Origin: an uncultured Bacilli bacterium
Lineage (GTDB): Bacteria; Bacillota_I; Bacilli_A; RF39; UBA660
Reading direction: 5' to 3'
Assembly: GCA_934090595.1 (NCBI GenBank)
Contig: CAKOJO010000066.1
Location: forward strand, 1 to 6,042
DNA: 6,042 bases
Shown here piece by piece: positions 1 to 6,042 of the stretch (positions within the stretch are counted from its first letter, which is position 1; each line of letters begins with the position of its first letter). Under the pieces are notes generated by a model. That model did no database searches and had not been told where the DNA came from. It was given only the letters and a program-made list of their open reading frames with translations. The position numbers were made by a program, and so were the translations under genes.

Positions 1-9
1 CTTTCTTTG

Positions 10-35
10 GGGTAAGGGGAAGTCTACCCTTTTTT
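10..35 (+). terminator. Possible weak intrinsic terminator of an upstream plus-strand gene
   Basis: GGGTA (10-14) can pair with TACCC (25-29). Alternatively AAGGG (14-18) can pair with CCCTT (27-31). Either stem is followed by or runs into a T run at 30-35. The stem is only about 5 bp, so this is a weak call. If real, it would end transcription from a gene to the left of the window and isolate the methyltransferase gene from it. Confidence 0.35.
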
Positions 36-162
36 AGTAAATTTTATAAAATAAATTTGTTTTTTATTTTCAGACTACACCTCTTTTTCTTGCTTTATAT
101 TACCATTTTTTTGTGTTTTTTTCAAGTCTTGTTTTTATATCATTTTTATAGTATTAAGTATT

Positions 163-169
163 GGGAGGG
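163..169 (+). promoter_or_regulatory. Shine-Dalgarno site of the methyltransferase gene
   Basis: GGGAGGG lies 7 nt before the ATG at 177. It decides the start, because the reading frame is open well upstream (an earlier ATG occurs at 57), but that ATG has only T- and A-rich sequence before it. No convincing -35/-10 pair could be picked in the T-rich leader. Confidence 0.85.
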
Positions 170-176
170 ATTTTTT

Positions 177-1046
177 ATGAATGAAAATATGACAGCTTTG
201 ATGTCCTGTTTTGTAAGAGGATATCATGCTAAAAATAGTAATATTAAGGTTTATAATGATTACTATGCTAATAAGATTCTTGGGGAGGAGTTATATAATA
301 ATATCTATAACAACTTATCTTCTGGAATTGAGTTTTTTAATAAGGGATATTTAGGGAATCCTGTATTATGGATTGTTAATAATCAACTTGGTCCAACAGT
401 TATTGGGAGATCTAGCTTTAACGAAAGGCATTTACTCAATGAAATTAATTTAGGTCTTAGACAATATGTTGTCTTTGCATCAGGATATGATACTTCTTCT
501 TATATGGTAAATGACAAAGTAAAAGTTTTTGAAATTGATACTTGTGATATGATTAATGATAAGATTTCTAGAGTTAAGAGTGCTAATATTAATAATGATA
601 ATGTTTGTTATATTGAGTGTGATCTTAATGATTATGATAACAATGTACTTATAAGTAATGGTTTTAATGTTGATGATAAGAGTTTTTGTTCTTTACTTGG
701 TATAAGTTATTACTTGGATAAAGATATATTTTTTAATCTTATAAAGAATGTGTCTAATATACTTACTTCAGGTAGTTGCATCTTATTTGATTATCCAAAT
801 GATAAGGACTGTGATAAGGAAAGTGTTAATGAAGTTCTTGCTAGTGGTGCGTCTTGTTCTATGAGGAGTCATTATTCGTATGATGATATTGTATGTCTTT
901 GTGAAGAGTGTAATCTTTTGATTTATGAACATTTAGATAATACGGATATTGATAGTGACTATTTTTATGATTATAATACTATTAATGATGTTAAGATTAA
1001 GGCTTTTCCTGGAGTTAGTTTTTTTTTATTAACAAAAAGAGGTTAA
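177..1046 (+). CDS. SAM-dependent methyltransferase, LCM/PPM1-like family
   Basis: This 289-aa cytoplasmic protein resembles the leucine carboxyl methyltransferase-like class I family (COG3315 type), whose bacterial members are often called O-methyltransferases of secondary metabolism. Family landmarks appear in order: an N-terminal TALM segment (6-9) and GYHA (15-18); GRSSFNER (77-84); RQYVVFASGYDT (95-106), the glycine-rich SAM-binding motif I; VFEID (117-121), whose acidic residue would bind the SAM ribose; VCYIECDLND (143-152); LLGISYYLD (173-181); and GSCILFDY (199-206). The start at 177 is chosen for its GGGAGGG site. The usual Arg after the DT of motif I is absent (DTSSYM), and the usual Trp before LG is Leu, so the motifs are somewhat divergent. 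The protein is rich in Cys (11), Asp, Val and Phe, matching its G/T-rich coding strand. The family assignment is good. The methyl acceptor is unknown. Confidence 0.85.
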   Translation: MNENMTALMSCFVRGYHAKNSNIKVYNDYYANKILGEELYNNIYNNLSSGIEFFNKGYLGNPVLWIVNNQLGPTVIGRSSFNERHLLNEINLGLRQYVVFASGYDTSSYMVNDKVKVFEIDTCDMINDKISRVKSANINNDNVCYIECDLNDYDNNVLISNGFNVDDKSFCSLLGISYYLDKDIFFNLIKNVSNILTSGSCILFDYPNDKDCDKESVNEVLASGASCSMRSHYSYDDIVCLCEECNLLIYEHLDNTDIDSDYFYDYNTINDVKIKAFPGVSFFLLTKRG

Positions 1047-1047
1047 T

Positions 1048-1093
1048 AAAAAAATACCTAATAGTAATCATTGCATTACTTTGGTATTTTTTT
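1048..1093. terminator. Bidirectional intrinsic terminator between convergent genes
   Basis: An 11-bp perfect stem pairs the A-run plus TACC at 1048-1058 with GGTA plus T-run at 1083-1093. An inner 6-bp stem pairs AGTAAT (1063-1068) with ATTACT (1075-1080) around the loop CATTGC, with small bulges between the two stems. Read on either strand the structure ends in seven Ts. It starts one base after the methyltransferase stop codon and ends three bases before the stop codon of the minus-strand permease, so it can terminate both transcripts. Confidence 0.9.
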
Positions 1094-1096
1094 GTT

Positions 1097-2236
1097 TTAT
1101 ATTTTTTGCTTATATTTTGATACTATGTTTGTTAGTGTTATAAAGATGGTTGCAAATATAAGCATAACAATCATATTAATTATTATTTCGTTTGTATTAT
1201 TTAAAGTAATGGTTTCTAGGCTTTTTAATATATCATTACTTTTTATATACCATCTAGCAGGTAGTATTTGTGCTACTTGTAATACTTTATCTGGCATATA
1301 TTTTGCTGGTATAAAGGCGCCACATAGAAATGCTTGTGACAATGAAATGACGTTTACTAGTGCTGTTATAGCATTTTTATTATATATTAAGTTACTTATT
1401 AATAGTGCTAGGGTTAGGGTTGTAAAGGTAAATAGTGCTGTGTTTATTATATATAGTATTCCTTTTATATTTAGTAATGGTTCTTTTAATAAAATTAATC
1501 CTAGTATTATATAGAAGATGCATACTATACTTGCGAATAGTGTACTTGCTATTAGTACCCAGTTATTATTTTTCTTATAGTTGGTACTACTGATGATTAT
1601 TCTTTTGTTTACTTCTTTTTGATGAAAGCTTGATAGTACTAAGCATGTAATAAATATTACAACCGCTGTTATACTATAGCTTGCAAAGTTGAAGTATGTT
1701 GCTGTTTTTTCTATATTTGATATGTTTTGTTTTGATGTTAAGTTAATGTTTACTTGGTTTTCTAATACTTCGTTAATATTATTTATAATCTCATTTTCAT
1801 CAGTACTTTGTTTTAGCATTATGTTTTGTGTTTTTAAATATCTAGTTAGTATTAGTTCTGATAGGGATGCATCGTAGTTGTTGTTTGTTTTTATATTTAT
1901 TTCTGGGTTTTTGTTATTCAGAAGATCGTTTGTATAGTTTTCTGGTATATATATTATATAGCTTATATCTCTATAGAATAAGGCGTCTTCTAAATCTTTT
2001 TCTTTGATATTTCTAATCTTTGTATTTTTGTCTAAATAGTTTATTAGGTTATTTGTTAATGATTTATTTTCATCTTTGTTTACTATTGCGATGTCTGGTA
2101 GTTCTTTCTCAAATGTCTGACTGATGTCGTTATTTTTTAGATTTATTCCTCCGAAGGCTATTAGTATTACAGTGTATAGGATTATGGTTCCTTTGTATTT
2201 TTTTACTATTTTCCAAAATGTATTAAATGTTGTCAT
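1097..2236 (-). CDS. ABC-2 type exporter permease (second permease, LnrN-like position)
   Basis: This 379-aa inner-membrane subunit belongs to the ABC2_membrane_3 type of exporter. One N-terminal membrane helix (about 17-32) is followed by a large hydrophilic extracytoplasmic region (about 34-180) rich in Asn, Lys and Ile, then about five helices near 183-203, 226-249, 256-280, 288-308 and 350-372. The segment FLCGAFIPAKYMP (303-315) followed by ILPARWY (324-330) is a conserved signature of this family. The ATG has an ideal AAGGAGG site 7 nt upstream, and the gene overlaps the preceding permease by 14 bp, so the two should be made together. It probably forms a heterodimeric channel with that permease, driven by the 311-aa ATPase. 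It is the last gene of the operon. The substrate is unknown. Confidence 0.88.
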   Translation of the reverse strand: MTTFNTFWKIVKKYKGTIILYTVILIAFGGINLKNNDISQTFEKELPDIAIVNKDENKSLTNNLINYLDKNTKIRNIKEKDLEDALFYRDISYIIYIPENYTNDLLNNKNPEINIKTNNNYDASLSELILTRYLKTQNIMLKQSTDENEIINNINEVLENQVNINLTSKQNISNIEKTATYFNFASYSITAVVIFITCLVLSSFHQKEVNKRIIISSTNYKKNNNWVLIASTLFASIVCIFYIILGLILLKEPLLNIKGILYIINTALFTFTTLTLALLISNLIYNKNAITALVNVISLSQAFLCGAFIPAKYMPDKVLQVAQILPARWYIKSNDILKSLETITLNNTNEIIINMIVMLIFATIFITLTNIVSKYKQKI

Positions 2237-3395
2237 ACTTTTGCCTCCTTAATCCTTTTATAGAGATTAGAATCATTATGCATGAGAATATTAAAAGACT
2301 GAATATATCCCTATAGAATCTATCAAATGTGCTGTAGTAATATAGTGAGTATAGGGCATCTGTTATCATATTAGCAGGGTTAATCATATTTAGTAGTGGT
2401 ATGTTTTTGTCTATTATGTATTTCATAGTTATTCCCATCATTCCTGATAAAAAGCAGAATAGCATAGTTATGGCAATTATTATACCTGTTTTAGCATTTT
2501 CATTTGTTTTAAATAGGGTTGATGTTGCTACTCCGAAGGATAATCCTGAAAGTGCTCCACATAGGGATGTTATTATTACATATAAAAGATTATCTCCATA
2601 GTCTACTTTTAGGATAAAGATGGTAAATAGAAACAAGAGTAATAGTCCAATTATTTGAACAATATATGCTGATAAAAGACTACTTATAAGTTGTTTTGAT
2701 TTATTTATTGGTGATGCTGATATTCTTTTACCTGTACTGTTCATATTAGGTAGTTGGTAGTTTATGATAAACATTGATAGCATTGCACCATATAAACAAG
2801 CCATTGCTATTAGAGTATAGTATTCTATCATAGTGTAGCTTAAGTTCTTATTTGATATGTTTTTTATTTTTATATTGTTTTCATTTAGTAGACTTAGGGC
2901 ATTTTGATATATTTGTTCATAGTTTATTTCTTTATTTGCTGCTACTTGTTTACTTATTTCTTTTTCAATTGTTTTATTAACTATTTTTGAGTTACTTTGT
3001 ATTTGTTCTAGAACTTGTTTTAGAACAGTCTCCTCCACACCAGAGTTTTTTACTGTTATATTTACTTGGTCTTCTTTAAAGGTTAGGTATCCTGTTATTT
3101 CATTATTATTTAGTAAATCTTTTGATGTTTTTTCATCTGTTAGTTTGATATTGAATAGTTTATTTTTGCCTTTTGTTAGTTCATTTAGTGATTCTTTTAC
3201 TATTTTATTATTGTTATAATCGTTTGAGTTTATTATGGCTATATCTATTACTTGTAGTTGTTCCTGTGTTTCTATGTTTTGAAATGCTAAGTTAAAGAAC
3301 AGTCCTAAAATTATTGGAAAGGCAAAAGTCCAGAAGATTAGGGCTTTATTTCTTAGAAGTATTTTTAATGAGTATTTAAGGTTTTGATAGAACAT
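2223..3395 (-). CDS. ABC-2 type exporter permease (first permease, LnrM-like position)
   Basis: This 390-aa membrane protein has the same plan as the permease that follows it: a single N-terminal helix (about 18-38, within the run NKALIFWTFAFPIILGLFF), an extracytoplasmic region of about 150 residues, then about five helices near 187-212, 236-262, 268-292, 303-322 and 363-381. Family features include GKRISASPI (222-230), a cytoplasmic segment after the second helix, and NMINPANMITDALY (336-349) before the last helix. The start codon overlaps the stop of the ATPase gene by one base (TAATG). The nearest purine-rich site, AAAGGA at 3408-3413, is 12 nt away, which is long, so translation probably depends on coupling to the ATPase. 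The predicted role is half of a heterodimeric export channel. The family is well supported; the substrate is not. Confidence 0.88.
   Translation of the reverse strand: MFYQNLKYSLKILLRNKALIFWTFAFPIILGLFFNLAFQNIETQEQLQVIDIAIINSNDYNNNKIVKESLNELTKGKNKLFNIKLTDEKTSKDLLNNNEITGYLTFKEDQVNITVKNSGVEETVLKQVLEQIQSNSKIVNKTIEKEISKQVAANKEINYEQIYQNALSLLNENNIKIKNISNKNLSYTMIEYYTLIAMACLYGAMLSMFIINYQLPNMNSTGKRISASPINKSKQLISSLLSAYIVQIIGLLLLFLFTIFILKVDYGDNLLYVIITSLCGALSGLSFGVATSTLFKTNENAKTGIIIAITMLFCFLSGMMGITMKYIIDKNIPLLNMINPANMITDALYSLYYYSTFDRFYRDIFSLLIFSCIMILISIKGLRRQKYDNI
2244..2250 (-). promoter_or_regulatory. Shine-Dalgarno site inside the end of the preceding gene
   Basis: On the minus strand AAGGAGG ends 7 nt before the ATG at 2236. 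It lies within the last codons of the upstream permease gene. This strong site supports independent initiation on the downstream permease despite the 14-bp gene overlap. Confidence 0.9.
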
Positions 3396-4330
3396 TAGTC
3401 TCTTAGATCCTTTCCTGTTAGTTCTAGGAATACATCGTTTAGGGTTGGTCTTTCAGAGAATATTTTATTATATTTTATTTCATTATTATTTAAATACTCA
3501 ATTAAATCTTTTAGATTGTTTTGTCCTTTTTTATATGTAATTATTACTGTTGATTCTTCTTGTTTTATATTTAGAACATTTTCAAATGATTCAATTTGTT
3601 TTAATTCTTCTTTTTTTAGTTTTGTTTCGATTGTTATTTTTTCTTCGATGTTTGTTTTCTTTTTTAGAGTGTTTTTAGTTCCTTCGGCAATTATTTTTCC
3701 TTTGTCTAGAATAACTATTCTATCGCATAGTATTTCTGCTTCTTCCATATAGTGAGTTGTATAGATTATTGTTGCTCCTTCTTTATTTAGTTTTTTTATT
3801 CCTTCGAGGATATTGTTTCTACTTTGAGGGTCTACTGCAACAGTTGGTTCGTCTAGAAAGATTATTTTAGGTTTATGGGCAATTCCACATGCTATGTTTA
3901 GTCTTCTTAAAAGTCCTCCGGATAGTTGTTTTGGATAGTATTTTTTATAGTCTTTTAGTCCTACTAAGTCAATTGCTTCTTCGATGTATCTTTTTCTTGT
4001 TTTTTTGTCTTTTATATATAGTGAACAGAAGTAGTCAATGTTTTCATAGACTGTTAGTTCTTCGAATACGGCGATTTCTTGAAATATTACTCCGATTTGT
4101 TTTTTGATGTCATATGAATCTGGTTTCATTTCTTTACCTAGTATTTTGATACTTCCTTGTTGATAGTTTAATAGTGATAGAATGCAGTTTATGGTAGTGG
4201 TTTTTCCACTTCCGTTTGGTCCAAGTAATCCAAGTATTTCTTTTTCATGGACCTCTAATGAAAGGTTGTCTACTGCTTTTTTATTTTTGTATTCTTTAGT
4301 TAAATTTTTTATTTCAATTATATTTTCCAT
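3395..4330 (-). CDS. ABC transporter ATPase of a drug/lipid-type exporter (DrrA/LnrL-like)
   Basis: This 311-aa cytoplasmic ATPase would power the two ABC-2 permeases encoded downstream. All catalytic elements are intact: Walker A GPNGSGKTT (37-45), Q-loop Gln84 in VIFQE, signature LSGGL (136-140), Walker B IIFLDE (156-161), D-loop VAVDPQSRN (164-172) and switch His193 in TTHYMEEAE. The signature's fifth residue is Leu, where Met or Gln is more common. A C-terminal extension of about 90 residues ends with PTLNDVFLELTG, typical of DrrA-type exporters. The ATG has AAGGAG 5 nt upstream, and that site overlaps the stop codon of the preceding permease gene. Gene order (ATPase, permease, permease) and protein sizes match the LnrLMN/YfiLMN linearmycin-resistance exporter of Bacillus subtilis. 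That likeness suggests efflux of an amphipathic compound, but the specific substrate is inference. Confidence 0.93.
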   Translation of the reverse strand: MENIIEIKNLTKEYKNKKAVDNLSLEVHEKEILGLLGPNGSGKTTTINCILSLLNYQQGSIKILGKEMKPDSYDIKKQIGVIFQEIAVFEELTVYENIDYFCSLYIKDKKTRKRYIEEAIDLVGLKDYKKYYPKQLSGGLLRRLNIACGIAHKPKIIFLDEPTVAVDPQSRNNILEGIKKLNKEGATIIYTTHYMEEAEILCDRIVILDKGKIIAEGTKNTLKKKTNIEEKITIETKLKKEELKQIESFENVLNIKQEESTVIITYKKGQNNLKDLIEYLNNNEIKYNKIFSERPTLNDVFLELTGKDLRD

Positions 4331-4335
4331 GGTTT

Positions 4336-4341
4336 CTCCTT
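4336..4341 (-). promoter_or_regulatory. Shine-Dalgarno site of the 311-aa ATPase gene
   Basis: On the minus strand AAGGAG is placed 5 nt before the ATG at 4330. Its first two bases are also the last two bases of the TAA stop codon of the 531-aa permease gene, so ribosomes finishing that gene terminate on the next initiation site. The gap between the two genes is only 9 nt. Confidence 0.85.
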
Positions 4342-5935
4342 AAACATTTAGTTTTTGATATTCTTTTGATGTTTTATTCATAAGTATAATGTATAAAATT
4401 GTTGTTACTACTACCAAGATAATTAGTGATATTAACATTTGTCCTGGGATAGCTAGTATTTTATTTAATTTAATCATGATAAGTATTAGAACGATTGATA
4501 TACCTAGTCCTAAAAATACTGATAGGGTTGCACTCATACTTTGTTTTACTACTTCAGTATCACTTGAGGCATTTAATTTAGGATATTTTAGGTTTATAAT
4601 TAGTCCTAGTACTGCTTGGAATGCTATTGTTACTAGTGATGTTAGGATTATTAGAGTTGCTTCTTGCATGCTTGGATTAAATTTTATGAAGAAGATTATT
4701 TCACTTAGTATAATGAATGGTAGTTCTATTACGAATGGGAATATTATTTTTGATTTCATTATTGTTGATGTTTTTATAGGTAGGCTTTTTGTTATATTGA
4801 TTGTTTTTCCTTCGAGTGATATCGATGATGATGTAATTGATGTCATTGATATCATTATTAGTACCATACAGAAGTATATGAATGTTATTGATATGTTTGT
4901 TGTTAGGCCATATTGAGATAGTATTAAATTATTTATTATTTTATCATTAAAACATAGTGCTATTGAAAGGACTAGGATCATGATGTATCCAAAGGCTGTA
5001 TTCATCATATAGATTGGTGATGATAAGTATCTTTTTAATTCTTTTATTACTAATGCTTTTAGTTTAGTGTTTTTATTGTATTTAATTTGTTTTGATTGTT
5101 TACTTGTTTTTGCTTCTTTAGAGTTGAACACTATTTTAAAGTAATATTTTTGTCCGATGTAGATGAATACTGCTAGTGGGATTATGTTTATTAGTAGCAT
5201 TTTTATTAAGTAGATTGTTTTATAGTTAGTTATTAAGTCTATATATAGTCCTGCGGGTAGATATGTTTTTGTTATTACTTCGTTAATACTTTTAGCGTGT
5301 GTTGCAATGTTTTCTAGGTATGAGTTTAAGTTATAACTAAGCATGAATATTGCCATAAATATTAGGAGTGTCACTACTGTTTGAACTAATCTTTTTTTAT
5401 TTGATTTTGATGATATCATTTTAGTAATATATCCTAGAATACTTGATGCGATTGTTGGAATGATTGGTAGTAGGAATGTCATTAATAATGATATTAGGTA
5501 GAAGTCTATACCGGGTTTTTCAAAGTAGATATATATTACAAAAGCAGGTAGTAAGAACATTAGATTATATATGTATTGAAATATTAATAGTTTTAAGATT
5601 CTAATAAATAGTATTTTTGATTTTTTTATTGGTAGTGAAAATAATAGGTCGTTGTCTTTGGTATCGAATAATATTCCTTGGGATTTATATATCCCTGCAG
5701 TAAAGGTTAGAATTGTTACAAGTAGGATGAACATGGTTAGCATAACATATGTTAAGTTTACTGGATGAAGGGCTTTTCCAATCATATAAGCATAGCTACC
5801 TATAGCACTTGCAACAAGTAAGAAAAGTAAGATTGGCGTTAGTATTTTGTTTATTTTTTTCTTTGATGTTGTTTTGTATTTAAACATATTCATGTCTTGT
5901 GTTAGAACTGCTTTTAATAGTGATATTGTTTTCAT
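4340..5935 (-). CDS. Two-half ABC exporter permease (putative ABC exporter family)
   Basis: This 531-aa polytopic membrane protein has about 12 predicted helices in two sets of six, near 31-53, 60-82, 112-136, 144-170, 184-200, 242-260 and 312-330, 346-366, 399-417, 425-447, 467-488, 495-518. Each half carries a similar cytoplasmic motif: NDLLFSLPIKKSKIL (95-109) and INITKSLPIKTSTIMKSKI (379-397), consistent with an internally duplicated permease acting as a fused dimer. A charged linker rich in Lys (about 265-301) joins the halves, followed by KELKRYLSSPIYMMNT (298-313). I recall this layout from the putative ABC exporter membrane family found in Bacillota, but no characterised member can be named with confidence. 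An AGGAGA site lies 6 nt before the ATG. Its start overlaps the stop of an upstream ATPase gene by 4 bp (ATGA), so that ATPase is the likely partner. Confidence 0.82.
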   Translation of the reverse strand: MKTISLLKAVLTQDMNMFKYKTTSKKKINKILTPILLFLLVASAIGSYAYMIGKALHPVNLTYVMLTMFILLVTILTFTAGIYKSQGILFDTKDNDLLFSLPIKKSKILFIRILKLLIFQYIYNLMFLLPAFVIYIYFEKPGIDFYLISLLMTFLLPIIPTIASSILGYITKMISSKSNKKRLVQTVVTLLIFMAIFMLSYNLNSYLENIATHAKSINEVITKTYLPAGLYIDLITNYKTIYLIKMLLINIIPLAVFIYIGQKYYFKIVFNSKEAKTSKQSKQIKYNKNTKLKALVIKELKRYLSSPIYMMNTAFGYIMILVLSIALCFNDKIINNLILSQYGLTTNISITFIYFCMVLIMISMTSITSSSISLEGKTINITKSLPIKTSTIMKSKIIFPFVIELPFIILSEIIFFIKFNPSMQEATLIILTSLVTIAFQAVLGLIINLKYPKLNASSDTEVVKQSMSATLSVFLGLGISIVLILIMIKLNKILAIPGQMLISLIILVVVTTILYIILMNKTSKEYQKLNV

Positions 5936-6042
5936 TTTTGGTCTCCTGATTCTAGGAATACTTGCTCTAATGACTCATCTTTTTTGATTTCTTTCATGTC
6001 TCCTGATTTTATTATTTCACCTTTTTTTATGATTGCTACTTT
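5932..6042 (-). CDS. ABC transporter ATPase, C-terminal end only (cut by window edge)
   Basis: Reading the minus strand inward from the right edge gives 36 residues and a TGA stop. The segment VAIIKKGEII is the beta-hairpin that follows the switch-histidine region of ABC ATPases (compare IVILDKGKIIAEG in the 311-aa ATPase of this window). SLEQVFLES near the end is the usual C-terminal motif of exporter ATPases. The Walker and signature motifs would lie beyond the window. The stop overlaps the start of the 531-aa permease by 4 bp (ATGA), which is strong evidence that the two are coupled and form one transporter. The ending is short, lacking the long C-terminal extension seen in the 311-aa ATPase, so this is a different ATPase subtype. 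Confidence 0.88.
   Translation of the reverse strand, partial: KVAIIKKGEIIKSGDMKEIKKDESLEQVFLESGDQK
5942..5947 (-). promoter_or_regulatory. Shine-Dalgarno site of the 531-aa permease gene
   Basis: On the minus strand AGGAGA is spaced 6 nt from the ATG at 5935. It lies within the last codons of the upstream ATPase gene and supports this start together with the 4-bp ATGA overlap. Confidence 0.8.

Noticed and set aside
41..160. Promoter candidates for the methyltransferase (TATAAA at 45-50, TATATT at 96-101, TATAGT at 147-152)
   Set aside because: In DNA this AT-rich such hexamers are expected by chance, and none has a convincing TTGACA-like element 16-18 nt upstream.
1071..1514. Plus-strand open frame of 147 codons inside the 379-aa permease gene
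   Set aside because: It is antisense to a well-supported permease with an ideal ribosome site, begins inside the terminator hairpin, and has no ribosome site of its own.
1689..1877. Plus-strand open frame of 62 codons
   Set aside because: It lies antisense within the extracytoplasmic region of the permease and shows no ribosome site or recognisable motif.
2401..2601. Plus-strand open frame of 66 codons
   Set aside because: It is antisense to the 390-aa permease; its apparent hydrophobicity mirrors the membrane helices on the other strand.
3516..4107. Two plus-strand open frames (3516-3752 and 3889-4107)
   Set aside because: Both are antisense to the ABC ATPase, whose catalytic motifs are fully intact, and neither has a ribosome site.
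4389..4916. Plus-strand open frame of 175 codons
   Set aside because: It is antisense to the 531-aa permease. Its length is explained by the low frequency of stop codons opposite hydrophobic codons, and no family motif is visible.
1..6042. Search for CRISPR repeats, tRNA/rRNA genes, insertion sequences or long direct repeats
   Set aside because: The recurring TAGTCCTAG-like words in the operon are codon-level echoes of Leu/Ile/Thr-rich membrane protein and skewed base composition, with no regular spacing; no RNA gene or transposase was seen.
5932..6042. Reading TGA as tryptophan (mycoplasma-type code)
   Set aside because: The TGA at 5932-5934 falls exactly at a normal ATPase C-terminus and forms an ATGA overlap with the next gene, and TGG is used for Trp elsewhere, so the standard bacterial code fits better.

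Overview
The window looks like a piece of a low-GC bacterial chromosome, most likely Bacillota or a related AT-rich lineage. The DNA is very AT-rich, four genes have clear Shine-Dalgarno sites (GGGAGGG, AAGGAGG, AAGGAG, AGGAGA), and coding density is close to complete. Tryptophan is encoded by TGG and one gene ends in TGA, so the genetic code appears standard rather than the mycoplasma code. Genus cannot be told from the sequence alone.

Layout: positions 1-176 hold a weak terminator-like hairpin and a T-rich leader. One plus-strand gene follows (177-1046), a SAM-dependent methyltransferase of the LCM/PPM1 type (289 aa). A strong, nearly symmetrical hairpin at 1048-1093 separates it from a convergent minus-strand operon filling the rest of the window. 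In transcription order (right to left) the operon contains the last 36 codons of an ABC ATPase (5932-6042, cut by the window edge), a 531-aa two-half ABC exporter permease (4340-5935), a complete 311-aa ABC ATPase (3395-4330), and two related ABC-2 permeases of 390 and 379 aa (2223-3395 and 1097-2236). Genes are joined by 4-bp, 9-nt-gap, 1-bp and 14-bp junctions, so they are almost certainly co-transcribed and partly translationally coupled.

How the genes work together: the operon appears to encode two ABC exporters in series. The first is the truncated ATPase plus the 531-aa permease. The second is an ATPase with two ABC-2 permeases, an arrangement and set of sizes like the Bacillus subtilis LnrLMN (YfiLMN) drug-resistance exporter. 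Export of an amphipathic compound, peptide or lipid is a reasonable guess, but the substrate cannot be read from the sequence. The methyltransferase is convergent and separately terminated, so a functional link to the exporters is not supported.

The plus strand is richer in G than C, and generally in T over A, across both the plus-strand gene and the minus-strand operon. This suggests replication-strand mutational bias. I see no RNA genes, mobile elements, CRISPR arrays or toxin-antitoxin genes. I do not see a convincing new system here; the window is mostly a compact double ABC-exporter operon.
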